The notes under the pieces are model-generated. The model ran no database searches. It saw only the letters and a program-made list of their open reading frames with translations, and was not told where the DNA came from. Source: Blattabacterium sp. (Cryptocercus kyebangensis) (GTDB lineage Bacteria > Bacteroidota > Bacteroidia > Flavobacteriales > Blattabacteriaceae). Taken from it: a DNA stretch of 64,000 bases. Location of the stretch: NCBI RefSeq assembly GCF_003226855.1, contig NZ_CP029820.1, positions 297,501-361,500 on the forward strand. Direction: 5' to 3'. The translations under genes were made by a program, and so were the position numbers. Positions within the stretch are counted from its first letter, which is position 1; the number at the start of each line of letters is the position of its first letter. Positions 9,560 through 19,334 of this stretch are shown here, in pieces.

Positions 9560-10533
9560 TGATTGAAGTAGGCATTATAGGAGGGACTGGATATACTTCT
9601 GGAGAATTAATTAGATTAATAATTAATCATTCAAAAGCAAGGATCAATAGTGTGGTTAGCCGAAGTGAACCAGGAAATTTAATTCATTCGGTTCATCAAG
9701 ATTTATTAGGGGAAATAGATGATTTTAAGTTTACTGATTCCTTAAGCAAGGAAATTGATGTAGTATTTATATGTTCAGGACATGGACAATCTAGAAAAGA
9801 ATTAAAAAATATATCAGAAAGTATAAAAGTGATTGATCTTAATCAAGATTTTAGGATTATAAATCATTCAGTTTTCAGAGATAGAAATTTTATTTATGGA
9901 TTACCAGAATTACAGAAAGATATCATTAAAAAATCTAGTAATATTGCCAATCCAGGATGTTTTTCTACAGCTATTCTTTTAGCTATTTTACCTTTAGCTA
10001 AAGAAAAATTATTAAAAAAGGATATTCATATAAGTGCGATAACTGGTTCCACAGGATCTGGTAAAAGAAATCTAGATACGAATCATTTTAGCTGGAGAAA
10101 TAATAATATTTCTTCTTATAAAATATTTAAACATCAGCATTTGAAAGAAATAAAACAAACTATTCGTCAAATACAAAATAATTTCCATTCGGAAATTTAT
10201 CTTATTCCTTATAGAGGAAATTTCTCTAGAGGTATTATAGTTACTTTATATACTTATTCTAGTTTTCCTTTAGAAAAGAATAAGGAAATCTATAAGGAAT
10301 ATTATAAAAATCATCCATTTGTAGAAATATCGAATACAAACGTTGATGTAAAACAAGTGGTAAATACCAATAAGTGTATTTTGTATCTTCTTAAAGAAAA
10401 GGATCAACTAATTGTTATAAGTGTTATAGACAATCTTATAAAAGGAGCTTCTGGTCAAGCTATACAGAATATGAACCTTTTATTTAATTTGGATGAAACT
10501 TGTGGTTTGAGATTAAAATCCGTTCGTTTTTAA
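9559..10533 (+). CDS. argC: N-acetyl-gamma-glutamyl-phosphate reductase
   Basis: Third step of acetylated arginine synthesis: NADPH-dependent reduction of N-acetylglutamyl-5-phosphate to the semialdehyde. The N-terminus EVGIIGGTGYTSGELIRL is the Rossmann nucleotide-binding motif, and the catalytic cysteine is in NPGCFSTAILLAILPL near residue 134. The end region IDNLIKGASGQAIQNMNL is typical of the family. Length 324 is normal. Its ATG shares one base with the argG stop (TAATG), implying translational coupling in the operon. Confidence 0.96.
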   Translation: MIEVGIIGGTGYTSGELIRLIINHSKARINSVVSRSEPGNLIHSVHQDLLGEIDDFKFTDSLSKEIDVVFICSGHGQSRKELKNISESIKVIDLNQDFRIINHSVFRDRNFIYGLPELQKDIIKKSSNIANPGCFSTAILLAILPLAKEKLLKKDIHISAITGSTGSGKRNLDTNHFSWRNNNISSYKIFKHQHLKEIKQTIRQIQNNFHSEIYLIPYRGNFSRGIIVTLYTYSSFPLEKNKEIYKEYYKNHPFVEISNTNVDVKQVVNTNKCILYLLKEKDQLIVISVIDNLIKGASGQAIQNMNLLFNLDETCGLRLKSVRF

Positions 10534-10542
10534 TAAAAAAAA

Positions 10543-11691
10543 ATGGAGCTATTTGACGTTTATCCTATTCTAGACATAGAATTGACCAAGAGTAAAGGGG
10601 TCTATGTTTTTGATAAAAAAGGACATATGTATTTAGATTTTTATGGAGGACATGCCGTCATTTCCATTGGTCACTCACATCCATATTATGTTAGAGCCTT
10701 AACAGAACAAATTCATAAGATATCCTATTATTCGAATAGTGTTTTTATTTCTCAAAAGAAAGAATTGGCGTATTTACTTGGCTATATTTCAGGATATGAA
10801 AACTATTCGTTGTTTCTTTGCAATTCCGGTTCTGAATCTAATGAAAATGCATTGAAGATAGCTTCTTTTCATACGGGAAAGAAAAAAATTATTGCTTTTA
10901 AAGGTGCTTTTCATGGAAGGACGAGCGGTAGTTTATCCGTTACGGATAATCATAAAATTATATCTCCTTTTAATGCGCAACATAAAACTATCTTTATAGA
11001 TTATAAAGATCTTAATTCTTTAGAAAAGGAATTAAAAAATGGCGATATTTGTGCTTTAATAACGGAAGGAATACAAGGGGTTTCTGGAATTATAGATCCT
11101 GGTTTAAATTATTTTCGTAAATATTGGGAACTTTGTATAAAATATCACACAATTTTTATTATTGATGAGATTCAAAGTGGATATGGAAGAACTGGATCTT
11201 TTTTTTCTCACCAGTTATATCCTATCAAACCAGATTTAATTACTATTGCTAAAGGGATGGGAAATGGATTTCCCATAGGAGGAGTCCTTATCCATCCTAA
11301 ATTTAAGCCATATTACGGTATGTTAGGAACTACATTCGGTGGGAATCATCTAGCTTGTGTTGCTGGTATTGCTGTATTAAAAATTATTCTAAAAGAAAAT
11401 TTAATGGAAAATGCAAAAAAAATGGGAAAAATACTATTGAAAGAATTACGTATGATTCCTAAAATAAAAAAAATAAGTGGTAGAGGACTTATGTTAGGGT
11501 TAGAATTTGATTTTCCTATTCATGATTTAAAAAATATTTTAATTTACAATGAAAAAGTATTTGTAGGAACATCCAATAACTCATATATTTTACGATTGCT
11601 CCCTCCACTGAGTATCAACGTAAATCATATAAAATTGTTTATTAAAAAACTAAAAAAAGCCTTAGCATATCTAACGAATGAAAAAAAATAA
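10543..11691 (+). CDS. argD: Acetylornithine aminotransferase
   Basis: PLP-dependent class III aminotransferase that converts N-acetylglutamate semialdehyde to N-acetylornithine. Visible motifs are the substrate/PLP region NSGSESNENALKIA, FHGRTSGSLSVT, the metal-like IIDEIQSGYGRTG containing the PLP-contacting Asp, and the Schiff-base lysine in TIAKGMGNGFPIGG near residue 240. Length 382 fits the family. It starts nine bases after argC. Related omega-aminotransferases look similar, but the position between argC and carA makes ArgD by far the best call. Confidence 0.94.
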   Translation: MELFDVYPILDIELTKSKGVYVFDKKGHMYLDFYGGHAVISIGHSHPYYVRALTEQIHKISYYSNSVFISQKKELAYLLGYISGYENYSLFLCNSGSESNENALKIASFHTGKKKIIAFKGAFHGRTSGSLSVTDNHKIISPFNAQHKTIFIDYKDLNSLEKELKNGDICALITEGIQGVSGIIDPGLNYFRKYWELCIKYHTIFIIDEIQSGYGRTGSFFSHQLYPIKPDLITIAKGMGNGFPIGGVLIHPKFKPYYGMLGTTFGGNHLACVAGIAVLKIILKENLMENAKKMGKILLKELRMIPKIKKISGRGLMLGLEFDFPIHDLKNILIYNEKVFVGTSNNSYILRLLPPLSINVNHIKLFIKKLKKALAYLTNEKK

Positions 11692-11707
11692 TAGGAGAAG
11701 AAATGCT

Positions 11708-12799
11708 ATGCTTATACTGGAAGATGGAACTAGGTATGAAGCTTATCATTTTGGAGCTCCAGTTTCCTCTTCCGGAGAAGTAGTATTTAATACAGCTATG
11801 ACCGGATATACGGAAAGTATGACGGATCCCTCTTACAAAGGTCAAATTTTGACTTATACTTATCCTATAATCGGGAATTATGGTATTCCTTCACCATCTT
11901 CCAAAGAATCTATCCAGGAATTTTACGAATCCGATAAGGTTCAAGTGTCCGGACTTATTATTTCATATTATTCCAACCGTCCGTATCATTGGAATATGTA
12001 TACGACTCTATCGGATTGGTTAAAAGAAAATGGTATTCCTGGAATCTATGGGATAGATACTAGATTTATTGCAAAAAAACTTAGAAATAAAGGAGGATCC
12101 ATGTTAGGGAAAATTTTAATAATGGAACAAGAAGATATTCCTTTTTATGATCCTAATCAAGACAATCTTTCTAAAAAAGTTTCTACCTATAAAAAAATCA
12201 TATATGGAAATGGAAAATATAAAATATTACTTGTAGATTTTGGATTAAAAAATAATATTTTACGTTGTTTATTGCGAAGAAATTGTACCATAATAAGGGT
12301 CCCATGGGATTATGATTTTACGAAGGAAGAATATGATGGACTGGTCCTTTCTAATGGACCTGGAAATCCAAAGATTTATGAAAAACCAATATCCTATATT
12401 CGTATGGCTATGAAAAAAGAACGACCTAGACCTATATTTGGGATCTGTTTAGGAAATCAACTTTTGGGTATTGCTGCAGGAGGATATACTTATAAACTTC
12501 AGTATGCACATAGGGGACATAATCAACCTGTTGTATTTTTAGAAACAGGACAAAATTTTATTACATCACAAAACCATGGATATGTTTTGGACACTACCAA
12601 TATTTCTAGAGAATGGAAGATGTTCTTTAAAAATTTAAATGATAACACTTGCGAAGGAATCATTCATGATTGTAAACCTTTTTTTTCGGTTCAATTTCAT
12701 CCAGAAGCCTCAAGTGGACCTACAGATACCGAATTTTTATTCGATTTTTTTATCAATTCAATTGGATCTTCCAGAAAATTGATTACAAAAATAGTATGA
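11708..12799 (+). CDS. carA: Carbamoyl-phosphate synthase, small (glutaminase) subunit
   Basis: Glutaminase subunit supplying ammonia to CarB. The start is placed at the ATG at 11708 (MLILEDGTRYEAYHFG), 363 residues, because an AGGAG sequence lies at 11693-11697 and the family N-terminus aligns there; an upstream in-frame ATG at 11678 would overlap argD. The N-terminal CPSase domain (FNTAMTGYTESMTDPSY) is followed by a class I glutamine amidotransferase domain with the nucleophile Cys in FGICLGNQLLG and the His/Glu pair in VQFHPEASSGP. Its place inside the arginine operon suggests carbamoyl phosphate is made chiefly for arginine, although pyrimidine synthesis would use the same pool. Confidence 0.96.
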   Translation: MLILEDGTRYEAYHFGAPVSSSGEVVFNTAMTGYTESMTDPSYKGQILTYTYPIIGNYGIPSPSSKESIQEFYESDKVQVSGLIISYYSNRPYHWNMYTTLSDWLKENGIPGIYGIDTRFIAKKLRNKGGSMLGKILIMEQEDIPFYDPNQDNLSKKVSTYKKIIYGNGKYKILLVDFGLKNNILRCLLRRNCTIIRVPWDYDFTKEEYDGLVLSNGPGNPKIYEKPISYIRMAMKKERPRPIFGICLGNQLLGIAAGGYTYKLQYAHRGHNQPVVFLETGQNFITSQNHGYVLDTTNISREWKMFFKNLNDNTCEGIIHDCKPFFSVQFHPEASSGPTDTEFLFDFFINSIGSSRKLITKIV

Positions 12800-12800
12800 A

Positions 12801-15800
12801 ATGAAAATAGATAAAGTACTTATCCTGGGATCAGGGGCCTTAAAGATAGGAGAAGCTGGGGAATTTGATTATTCTGGAACACAAGCTTTAAAAGCTCTTA
12901 AAGAGGAGGGAATTTATACTATATTGATTAATCCAAATATCGCAACTGTTCAAACTTCGAAAGAAGTTGCTGATAAAGTTTATTTTCTTCCTCTCACATT
13001 TTTTTTTATAAAAAGCGTCATCGAAAAGGAAAAACCAAAAGGAATTTTTCTTTCTTTTGGAGGACAAACTGCCTTAAATTGTGGAATACAACTTTTTAAA
13101 GAAGGAATTATAGAAAAATATAAAATTCAAGTTTTAGGTACGTCTATTGAATCTATAATTCACAGTGAAGATAGAAATCTATTTAGAAATAGGTTAAGTC
13201 GTATTAATATAAAAACGGCAAAAAGCTTTGTAGTCCATTCTATGGATCATGCCATATTCTATTCTTTAAAAATTGGGTTCCCTATTATAATTAGGTCTTC
13301 TTATACACTTGGAGGTTTAGGGAGTGGTTACGCAAAAAATATTCATGATTTAAAGGAAATCGTCAGTAAAGCTTTCTATTATTCCTCTCAAGTTGTTGTA
13401 GAAGAATATTTAGAAGGATGGAAAGAGATTGAATATGAAATAGTTAGAGATAAATACAATAATTGTATTGCAGTATGCAATATGGAAAACTTTGATCCTA
13501 TAGGAATTCATACAGGGGAAAGTATTGTAGTATCCCCATCGCAGACTTTAACAAATTCAGAATATTATGGGTTAAGAAATTTAGCTATCCATATAGCTAG
13601 GGATTTAAAGATAGTTGGAGAATGTAATGTTCAATTTGCATTAGATCCTAGATCGGAAGATTATCGTGTTATTGAAGTGAATGCACGTCTTTCTCGTTCT
13701 AGCGCTCTTGCTTCTAAAGCAACTGGTTATCCATTAGCTTTTGTTTCTGCAAAATTAGCTATAGGATATGGATTGCATGAATTAAAAAATTCTGTGAATA
13801 AAACTACTTATGCTTTTTTTGAACCAGCATTGGATTATGTAGTATGTAAAATTCCAAGGTGGGATCTAAATAAATTTTATGGTGTTTCCAATAGAATTGG
13901 AAGTAGTATGAAAAGTATAGGAGAAGTCATGGCTATTGGAGGTTCGTTTGAAGAGGCCTTACAAAAAGGAATTAGAATGTTAGATATTGGAATGCTAGGA
14001 TTCATAAATTCTAAAAAAAAAATGGGATCTACTCTTTTACTTAAGGAATTTTTGAAAAACCCAACTGATCAAAGAATTCTATTTTTAGAAGAAGCTTTCG
14101 AAAAAGGAATTTCTATCAAAGAAATACATGATCTTACAAAGATAGATCCATGGTTTTTATCCCAGTTGGATAACATATTTCAAACAAAAAAAGAGATTAC
14201 TTCTTATGACGATTGGAGGGATATTCCGGATGAATTATTCCGTAAAGCTAAGCAAGAAGGGTTTTCTGATATGCAAATTGCTAACCTTTTTATTGATAAG
14301 GATAAAGAGAGTATTTATGCTATGGAAGAAAAAATAAGAAAATATAGAAAAAAAAAAGGAATTATTCCATATGTTCGACAAATTGATACTTTGGGGGCTG
14401 AATATCCATCATATACAAATTATTTGTATTTAACCTACCATTCTATTCAACATGACGTTCTTTATGAAAAAGATCATCAATCTGTAATAACTTTAGGATC
14501 CGGAGTTTATAGAATTGGAAGTAGTGTCGAATTTGATTGGTGTTGTGTCAATACATTAAATACTATTAATAAAGAATCTTATAGATCAATAATGATTAAT
14601 TACAATCCAGAAACAGTTAGCACAGATTTTGATGTTTGTGATCGTTTATATTTTGAGGAGATAACTTTAGAACGTGTATTAGATATTATTGATTTAGAAA
14701 AACCAAAAGGAACAATAGTATCTATGGGAGGACAAATACCCAATAACTTAGTTTTAAAACTTTATGAAAAAGGAGTAAAGATTCTAGGAACATCTCCTAT
14801 TTCTATAGACAAAGTGGAAAATAGATATAAATTTTCTAACGCTATGGATGTTTTAGGGATAGGACAACCTAGATGGAAAGAATTATCAGATTTTGATAGT
14901 ATTTATCAGTTTGTAGAAAAAGTAGATTATCCTATATTAGTTAGACCCTCTTATGTTCTTTCAGGTTCGGATATGAATGTTATTTCCAATTATGAAGAAC
15001 TCCAGCATTATCTTCTTCGTAATAAAGAATCGGTTTCTCCTGATCATCCATTGGTGATTACGGAGTTTATTAGAAATGCAAAAGAGATGGAATTAGATGC
15101 TGTTTCTCAAAATGGAGAGATATTGTATTATGCTATATCAGAACATGTAGAATTTGCTGGTGTCCATTCAGGAGATGCGACTTTGGTCTATCCTCCACAT
15201 AATTTATATTTATCTACATTAAAGGAAATCATCCGTATGTCTAAGAAAATAGCAAAATATTTTAATATATCTGGACCTTTTAATATTCAATTTTTATCTA
15301 AAGAAAATGAAGTCAAAGTAATTGAATGTAATTTGAGAGCTTCTAGGAGTTTCCCTTTTGTATCAAAAATATCTCAGTTCAATATGATAGAACTAGCGAC
15401 TCAAGTACTTCTTGGAAAGAAAAAAAAGAAAACGAAACCTAATTTTTTTACTACGAATTTTTTAGGGATAAAAGCCTCTCAATTTTCTTTTTCCCGTTTA
15501 CAAGATGCAGATCCTATTTTAGGTGTGGATATGACTTCAACTGGAGAAGTCGGATGTTTAGGATATACCTTTGATGAAGCTCTTCTAAAATCCATGCTTT
15601 CTGTTGGTTATACTATTCCAAAAAAAAATATTCTGATATCTAGTGGTCCAATTGATTCTAAATTAGATCTGTTAAATATGGTTAAACTTTTGCATAAAAA
15701 AAGATATATATTATTTGCTACAGAAGGAACAAATAATTTTTTATCCGATTGTGGAGTTCCATCAATAAGGGTTCATTGGCCAAATGAAAGAAAATATCCC

Positions 15801-16025
15801 AATGTTATTGACTTGATCAAAGATAGAAAATTCGATCTTATTATCAATATTCCTAAAAATTTAAGTAAATTCGAGTTAGATAATGATTATGCGATAAGAC
15901 GTTGTTCCGTAGATTTTAATATTCCTCTACTAACTAATACGCGTTTGGCTAAAGCTTTTATACAAGCTTTTTGTAATTTATCTATGGATAAGCTATCCAT
16001 CAATTCTTGGGATGAATATCAATAA
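12801..16025 (+). CDS. carB: Carbamoyl-phosphate synthase, large subunit
   Basis: Makes carbamoyl phosphate from ammonia, bicarbonate and two ATP. The 1074 residues contain the two homologous ATP-grasp halves: the first starts VLILGSGALKIGEAGEFDYSG with SSYTLGG and EVNARLSRSSALASKATGYPLA, the second starts TLGSGVYRIGSSVEFDWC with PSYVLSG and ECNLRASRSFPFVSK. A C-terminal MGS-like regulatory domain (about 940 onwards, LLATEGT-like FATEGTNNFL) is present. One base separates its ATG from the carA stop. Length and all domains are complete, so the enzyme looks intact. Confidence 0.97.
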   Translation: MKIDKVLILGSGALKIGEAGEFDYSGTQALKALKEEGIYTILINPNIATVQTSKEVADKVYFLPLTFFFIKSVIEKEKPKGIFLSFGGQTALNCGIQLFKEGIIEKYKIQVLGTSIESIIHSEDRNLFRNRLSRINIKTAKSFVVHSMDHAIFYSLKIGFPIIIRSSYTLGGLGSGYAKNIHDLKEIVSKAFYYSSQVVVEEYLEGWKEIEYEIVRDKYNNCIAVCNMENFDPIGIHTGESIVVSPSQTLTNSEYYGLRNLAIHIARDLKIVGECNVQFALDPRSEDYRVIEVNARLSRSSALASKATGYPLAFVSAKLAIGYGLHELKNSVNKTTYAFFEPALDYVVCKIPRWDLNKFYGVSNRIGSSMKSIGEVMAIGGSFEEALQKGIRMLDIGMLGFINSKKKMGSTLLLKEFLKNPTDQRILFLEEAFEKGISIKEIHDLTKIDPWFLSQLDNIFQTKKEITSYDDWRDIPDELFRKAKQEGFSDMQIANLFIDKDKESIYAMEEKIRKYRKKKGIIPYVRQIDTLGAEYPSYTNYLYLTYHSIQHDVLYEKDHQSVITLGSGVYRIGSSVEFDWCCVNTLNTINKESYRSIMINYNPETVSTDFDVCDRLYFEEITLERVLDIIDLEKPKGTIVSMGGQIPNNLVLKLYEKGVKILGTSPISIDKVENRYKFSNAMDVLGIGQPRWKELSDFDSIYQFVEKVDYPILVRPSYVLSGSDMNVISNYEELQHYLLRNKESVSPDHPLVITEFIRNAKEMELDAVSQNGEILYYAISEHVEFAGVHSGDATLVYPPHNLYLSTLKEIIRMSKKIAKYFNISGPFNIQFLSKENEVKVIECNLRASRSFPFVSKISQFNMIELATQVLLGKKKKKTKPNFFTTNFLGIKASQFSFSRLQDADPILGVDMTSTGEVGCLGYTFDEALLKSMLSVGYTIPKKNILISSGPIDSKLDLLNMVKLLHKKRYILFATEGTNNFLSDCGVPSIRVHWPNERKYPNVIDLIKDRKFDLIINIPKNLSKFELDNDYAIRRCSVDFNIPLLTNTRLAKAFIQAFCNLSMDKLSINSWDEYQ

Positions 16026-16029
16026 ATTT

Positions 16030-16989
16030 ATGAAAAATTTTTTTAGCGTAAAAGATGTCTTAAACGTATATGATCTCATTAAAGAAGCCATCAATTTGAA
16101 GAAAGATCCATATTGTTTTCAACATATTGGGAAGAATAAAACAATTGGATTGGTATTTTTTAATCCTAGTTTACGTACAAGAATTAGTTGTCAAAAAGCC
16201 GCTTTTAATTTAGGATGCAATACTTGGTTGTTAAATATTCATCGGGATTCCTGGAATATCGAAATGAAAGATGGAAATGTGATGAAAGAGACTCAAGAAC
16301 ATCTTAAGGAGGCTATTTCTGTAATGAGTTTATATTGTGATATTCTTGCAGTAAGAACTTTTCCTCATCTTATAGACAGAGATTATGATTATAATGAAGT
16401 TCTTTTTAAGAAAATATTGAACTATTCTAAAGTTCCAGTAGTAAACATGGAAAGTGCGACCTTGCATCCTTTGCAATCATTAGCTGATCTAATGACCATT
16501 TATGAATTTACCCCTTTTTTTTCTAAAAAAAAATGTAAAGTCGTGTTAAGTTGGGCTCCTCATGTAAAGGCATTGCCACATTCTGTGGCAAATTCCTTTT
16601 CCCAATGGATATCCAAAATAAAAGAAATAGATTTTACCATTACTTGTCCAGAACAGTACGATTTATATGAAGAATTTTCTAATGGAGTTTATACTACATA
16701 TAACCAAAATGAAGCCTTTTTAAATGCAGATTTTATTTATGCAAAAAATTGGAGTAGTTATATAAATTATGGAAAAATACTCTGTCATAGTTCTGATTGG
16801 ATGATTAACGAAAGAAAAATGAGAATAACAAATAAGGCAAAATTTATGCACTGTTTACCTGTAAGGAGAAATATGGTAGTGGAAGATTCTGTTTTGGATA
16901 GTCCCAATTCCATTGTTTTGCAACAAGCAGAAAATAGAATTTATTCTTCGCAAATAATTTTCTTGAAAATTTTACAATCTTTATCATGA
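16030..16989 (+). CDS. argF: N-acylornithine carbamoyltransferase (acetyl- or succinyl-ornithine type)
   Basis: Transfers the carbamoyl group to an N-acylated ornithine. Membership of the acylornithine branch rather than ordinary OTCase is indicated by FFNPSLRTR (43-51) in place of the STRTR motif, by HPLQSLADLMTI, by WAPHVKALPHSVANSF, and by the HCLPVRRN motif near the C-terminus. The product would be N-acylcitrulline, to be deacylated by ArgE. Whether the acyl group is acetyl or succinyl cannot be settled by eye. I use the ATG at 16030 (MKNFFSVKDVL), which resembles family N-termini; an ATG at 16012 would add six residues and overlap carB by 14 bases. The stop overlaps the argB start (ATGA). 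Confidence 0.9.
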   Translation: MKNFFSVKDVLNVYDLIKEAINLKKDPYCFQHIGKNKTIGLVFFNPSLRTRISCQKAAFNLGCNTWLLNIHRDSWNIEMKDGNVMKETQEHLKEAISVMSLYCDILAVRTFPHLIDRDYDYNEVLFKKILNYSKVPVVNMESATLHPLQSLADLMTIYEFTPFFSKKKCKVVLSWAPHVKALPHSVANSFSQWISKIKEIDFTITCPEQYDLYEEFSNGVYTTYNQNEAFLNADFIYAKNWSSYINYGKILCHSSDWMINERKMRITNKAKFMHCLPVRRNMVVEDSVLDSPNSIVLQQAENRIYSSQIIFLKILQSLS

Positions 16990-17777
16990 AAATACATATA
17001 GTAAAAATTGGAGGAAATTTAATTAGTGATCAAAAATGGCTTCATTATTCTTTAGAAGAATTTTTAAAACTAGAAGGAAATAAGATATTAATTCATGGAG
17101 GAGGAAGAAAGGCTACCCTTATTTCTGATAAAATGGGGATTACTCCAAAATTTATACAAGGAAGAAGGGTTACGGATAAAGAAACTCTTGATCTAGTTGT
17201 CATGACCTATGCAGGTCTTATCAACAAAAATATTGTCGCAAAATTACAATCTTATGATTGTAATGCTTTGGGATTGTGCGGAGCGGATGGGAATAGTCTT
17301 CAGTCATGCTTCCGTTTAAAAAAAACCAATACCGATATTGATTATGGATATGTAGGGGATATAACAAATAAAAGTGTTAATACGTATTTTATAAAATTTC
17401 TTTTGAAAAACAATATTGTTCCTGTATTATGTTCTATCACTCATAATGGAACAGGAAATCTTCTAAACACGAATGCAGATAGTATAGCTGCATGGATTGC
17501 CATCTCATTGAAAAAGGATTTTAAGGATGAAATAGAGTTACATTTTTGTTTCGAAAAAAAGGGGGTATTACGAGATTTACAGGATGAAGATTCCTATTTA
17601 AAAAGAATAGATTTTCGTTTATTTCAAATAATAAGAAAGAATCATACTATTAAAAATGGGATGATTCCAAAATTAGAAAATGCATTTCTTGCATTAAGAA
17701 ATGGGGTATCTAAGGTAAGTATCGGTCAACCTTATTATTTAAATGATGTTAAGAATAAGACCATTATATGTCTTTAG
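16986..17777 (+). CDS. argB: N-acetylglutamate kinase
   Basis: Amino-acid kinase family enzyme that phosphorylates N-acetylglutamate, the second and often controlled step of the pathway. The N-terminus IHIVKIGGNLISD carries the Lys/Gly-Gly ATP site; ILIHGGGRKATLISDKMG is the substrate loop and NTNADSIAAWIAISL the adenine-binding segment. Length 263 is typical of the short form. I see no N-terminal extension of the kind needed for arginine-sensitive hexamers, so feedback inhibition may be weak (inference). ATGA overlap with argF and a ten-base overlap with argE. Confidence 0.95.
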   Translation: MKIHIVKIGGNLISDQKWLHYSLEEFLKLEGNKILIHGGGRKATLISDKMGITPKFIQGRRVTDKETLDLVVMTYAGLINKNIVAKLQSYDCNALGLCGADGNSLQSCFRLKKTNTDIDYGYVGDITNKSVNTYFIKFLLKNNIVPVLCSITHNGTGNLLNTNADSIAAWIAISLKKDFKDEIELHFCFEKKGVLRDLQDEDSYLKRIDFRLFQIIRKNHTIKNGMIPKLENAFLALRNGVSKVSIGQPYYLNDVKNKTIICL

Positions 17778-18850
17778 TGAAATTGAAAGTTTTAAAGGAA
17801 GAAGCTATACAACTTCTTATACGAATAATCAATACGCCATCTATATCTAAAAAAGAAAAAAAGGTATCTTTTCTTATAGAAGACTATATTTCTAAATATG
17901 GATTTCACATCAAAAGAAAATATAACAATATATGGACAGAAAGTACTAATTATACTAAAAAAAAAGAAAATATTCGTACAATCCTATTGAATTCTCATCA
18001 TGATACAGTTAAACCAGGAAAAAATTGGGAAACGGATCCTTTTACTTCAATACAAAAAGAGGATAAGTTAATAGGTTTAGGAAGTAACGATGCTGGATCT
18101 TCCGTGGTTTCCTTAATTGCTACCTTTATATATTTAAGTAATTTATGTGTATTACCTTACAGATTGATCCTTTCTATTACTGCAGAAGAAGAAATTTCTG
18201 GACCATTAGGCGTAAGATCAATTTTACCTGAATTGGGATTTATAGACTTAGGAATAATAGGAGAGCCAACAAAAATGCAAGTGGCAATAGCTGAAAAAGG
18301 ATTGATCATATTAGATGGAATTTCAGAAGGAAAAACAGGCCATTCTGCAAGAAATACAGGGGTTAATGCCATATATATTGCTACAAAAGACATAGAATGT
18401 TTAAGAAATTTACAATTTGATCGAAAATCAAAATTGCTCGGATTTCCAATATTAACGGTCACTCAAATACAAGGGGGTATACAGCATAATGTTATCCCTG
18501 ATTTTTGCTCTTTTGTCATAGATATTAGAAACAATGAATTATATTCCAATGAGGAATTAATTGAAATAATCCAAAAAAAAATTCGTTCTAAAATAAAACC
18601 ACGTTCTTTTCATTCCCATTCTTCTTTCATCAACCAAAGACATCCAATTGTATTAAAATCAAAACTCATAGGTCTAAAAACTTATGGATCTCCTACCCTA
18701 TCTGACCAAAGTATTATGCCATTTCCCACTATTAAAATTGGGGTAGGAGATAGTATACGTTCTCATACTCCTAATGAGTATGTTCTTATTTCAGAAATAA
18801 TAGATGGAATAGATATTTACATCCGTTTGTTAAAAGACTTTCAATTTTAA
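17768..18850 (+). CDS. argE: M20-family acetylornithine/acetylcitrulline deacetylase
   Basis: Zinc-dependent deacylase of the M20 family. Metal-binding motifs are visible: NSHHDTVKPG with His and Asp near residues 77-80, LGSNDAGSS with the bridging Asp, the catalytic Glu pair in ITAEEEISGPLG, and the late His in SHTPNEYV. Because the operon encodes an acylornithine carbamoyltransferase, its natural substrate is probably N-acetylcitrulline, giving citrulline for ArgG (inference from pathway logic). Length 360. Last gene of the operon; argH, the final enzyme, is instead found at the right edge of the window. Confidence 0.92.
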   Translation: MSLVKLKVLKEEAIQLLIRIINTPSISKKEKKVSFLIEDYISKYGFHIKRKYNNIWTESTNYTKKKENIRTILLNSHHDTVKPGKNWETDPFTSIQKEDKLIGLGSNDAGSSVVSLIATFIYLSNLCVLPYRLILSITAEEEISGPLGVRSILPELGFIDLGIIGEPTKMQVAIAEKGLIILDGISEGKTGHSARNTGVNAIYIATKDIECLRNLQFDRKSKLLGFPILTVTQIQGGIQHNVIPDFCSFVIDIRNNELYSNEELIEIIQKKIRSKIKPRSFHSHSSFINQRHPIVLKSKLIGLKTYGSPTLSDQSIMPFPTIKIGVGDSIRSHTPNEYVLISEIIDGIDIYIRLLKDFQF

Positions 18851-18869
18851 AACAAAAAAGGTAAATTTG
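18839..18869 (+). promoter_or_regulatory. Candidate Bacteroidetes-type promoter for trxA
   Basis: TTTC at 18839-18842, 19 bases, then TAAATTTG at 18862-18869 resembles the Bacteroidetes sigma-ABfr consensus TTTG-N19-TAnnTTTG with one mismatch. The trxA ATG lies 28 bases downstream. Its upstream part overlaps the 3' end of argE. AT-rich sequence produces chance matches, so this is tentative. Confidence 0.4.
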
Positions 18870-18897
18870 TCTTGTTCTTATTTAAACGGAAAAAAGT

Positions 18898-19224
18898 ATG
18901 ATACAAGAAATAAACGATGAGAACTTTGAAAAAGTTGTTCTTGAATCGGATAAACCTATTTTAGTAGATTTTTGGGCTCCATGGTGTGCTCCATGTAGAA
19001 CTTTATCTGCTATATTAAAAGATCTATACATAGAGTATAAAGAAAAAGCTATTGTTTTCCAGTTAAATGTAGATAACAATCCAAAAATTTCTTCTAAATA
19101 TGGAATAAGAAGTATTCCGACCCTGTTTTTTTTTAAAAACGGAGAAAAAAAAGATATGCATATTGGAGTCGCCTCTAAAGAGGAGATAAGAAAAAAATTA
19201 GATTCTTTAATAAAAATTCAATAA
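18898..19224 (+). CDS. trxA: Thioredoxin
   Basis: Small cytoplasmic dithiol-disulfide reductase, 108 residues, a complete thioredoxin fold. The redox site is WCAPC (C30, C33) rather than the canonical WCGPC; the cis-proline region SIPTLFFFKNGE is conserved. It is probably the electron donor for the ribonucleotide reductase and the peroxiredoxin also encoded in this window (family knowledge). It follows argE after 47 bases and may have its own promoter; tRNA-Asp follows immediately. Confidence 0.95.
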   Translation: MIQEINDENFEKVVLESDKPILVDFWAPWCAPCRTLSAILKDLYIEYKEKAIVFQLNVDNNPKISSKYGIRSIPTLFFFKNGEKKDMHIGVASKEEIRKKLDSLIKIQ

Positions 19225-19229
19225 ATTTT

Positions 19230-19303
19230 GGTCTGGTAGTTCAGTTGGTTAGAATACATGCCTGTCACGCATGGGGTCGCGGGTTCAAATCCCGTCCAGA
19301 CCG
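19230..19303 (+). tRNA. tRNA-Asp (GTC)
   Basis: A 74-nucleotide cloverleaf: acceptor GGTCTGG pairs with CCAGACC, D-arm TAGTTCAGTTGGTTAGA, anticodon loop CTGTCAC with GTC at 19264-19266, T-arm GCGGGTTCAAATCCCGT, discriminator G. No complete CCA is encoded. It starts five bases after the trxA stop. Confidence 0.96.
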
Positions 19304-19334
19304 CATTAAAAAAGAATAAACGACTCTATGATGC

